DNA of 5,550 nucleotides from an uncultured Senegalimassilia sp. Lineage in GTDB: Bacteria > Actinomycetota > Coriobacteriia > Coriobacteriales > Eggerthellaceae. The stretch covers positions 1-5,550 of the forward strand of contig CAKUJT010000150.1 in the NCBI GenBank assembly GCA_934661765.1, given 5' to 3'. The notes below the pieces were generated by a model. The model was not told the DNA's origin and made no database searches. It saw only the letters and a program-made list of their open reading frames with translations. Below, piece after piece: positions 5,448 to 5,550 of the stretch (position 1 is its first letter; every line of letters begins with the position of its first letter). The position numbers and the translations under genes were made by a program.

Positions 5448-5550
5448 GAGACGCCCCCGAAGAGAGTCTAGCCCCTATATTTGTGACTTTAGTCGCGGCG
5501 GTTTGAATACTCGCTTATACACGCTCGTATCCAAACCTTGCTCCGAGGCC
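5448..5550. repeat. GC-rich palindromic intergenic element, cut by the window end
   Basis: From 5431 to the end, GC is about 53% by hand count, against roughly 40% in the neighbouring genes. Several palindromes are packed together: GTGACT-TT-AGTCGC (5483-5496, one wobble), and a stem of GGTTTG (5500-5505) with CAAACC (5532-5537), continued past one mismatch by ATAC (5507-5510) with GTAT (5527-5530) around a 16-nt loop. No ribosome binding site with a start codon is visible on either strand. The composition change, density of inverted repeats and position right after a stop codon suggest a dispersed intergenic repeat or a structured RNA. A degraded coding remnant is less likely. Its right boundary lies outside the window. 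Confidence 0.5.

Noticed and set aside
1..5550. CRISPR array, tRNA, rRNA or transposase
   Set aside because: No regularly spaced repeats with unique spacers, no tRNA-like cloverleaf, no rRNA-like stretch and no transposase motifs were seen.

Overview
The window looks like chromosomal DNA from a low-to-mid GC Firmicute, most likely a Clostridia/Lachnospiraceae-type gut anaerobe. The signs are strong purine-rich ribosome binding sites (AGGA, GAGAGG, GGAG, AAGGAG), A/T-rich leaders, frequent AGA arginine codons, and sigma-A-like promoters. The genus cannot be fixed from the sequence alone.

Layout. Positions 1-343 are a very A/T-rich intergenic region (roughly 20-25% GC over 121-300). It carries a good promoter for the rightward operon (TTGAAA-17-TAAGAT, 253-281) and an equally well-shaped leftward promoter (39-67) followed by a Shine-Dalgarno sequence at the window edge. 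A divergent gene therefore probably starts just outside the window. Copies of an AAAYGAAAG motif (TTTCRTTT on the other strand) lie in two clusters, many of them 10-11 bp apart, and are proposed as operators. Positions 344-3886 hold three same-strand genes: a PdxA2-type dehydrogenase, a four-carbon acid sugar kinase (DUF1537 family) and a KdgT-family permease. They end at a 20-bp stem-loop (3909-3954). Positions 4112-5429 hold a small two-helix membrane protein with a YcxB-like domain, then a DeoR/GlpR-family repressor. Positions 5430-5550 are a GC-richer (about 53%), palindrome-rich, gene-free tail that looks like a structured intergenic repeat cut by the window end.

How it fits together. 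The permease probably imports a sugar acid, the kinase phosphorylates it at O4, and the PdxA2 enzyme oxidises the 4-phospho acid, which loses CO2 to give dihydroxyacetone phosphate for glycolysis. This two-enzyme route is the one established for D-threonate and D-erythronate in DUF1537/PdxA2 gene clusters. The DeoR protein is the natural candidate regulator, sensing a phosphorylated intermediate and binding the AAAYGAAAG sites. The YcxB-like gene has no evident role in this pathway.

The catabolic locus is a recognisable type rather than a clearly new system. The points most worth following are the helically spaced operator-like array, the KdgT-type carrier reassigned by context to four-carbon acids, the probable divergent partner gene, and the structured repeat at the right end.
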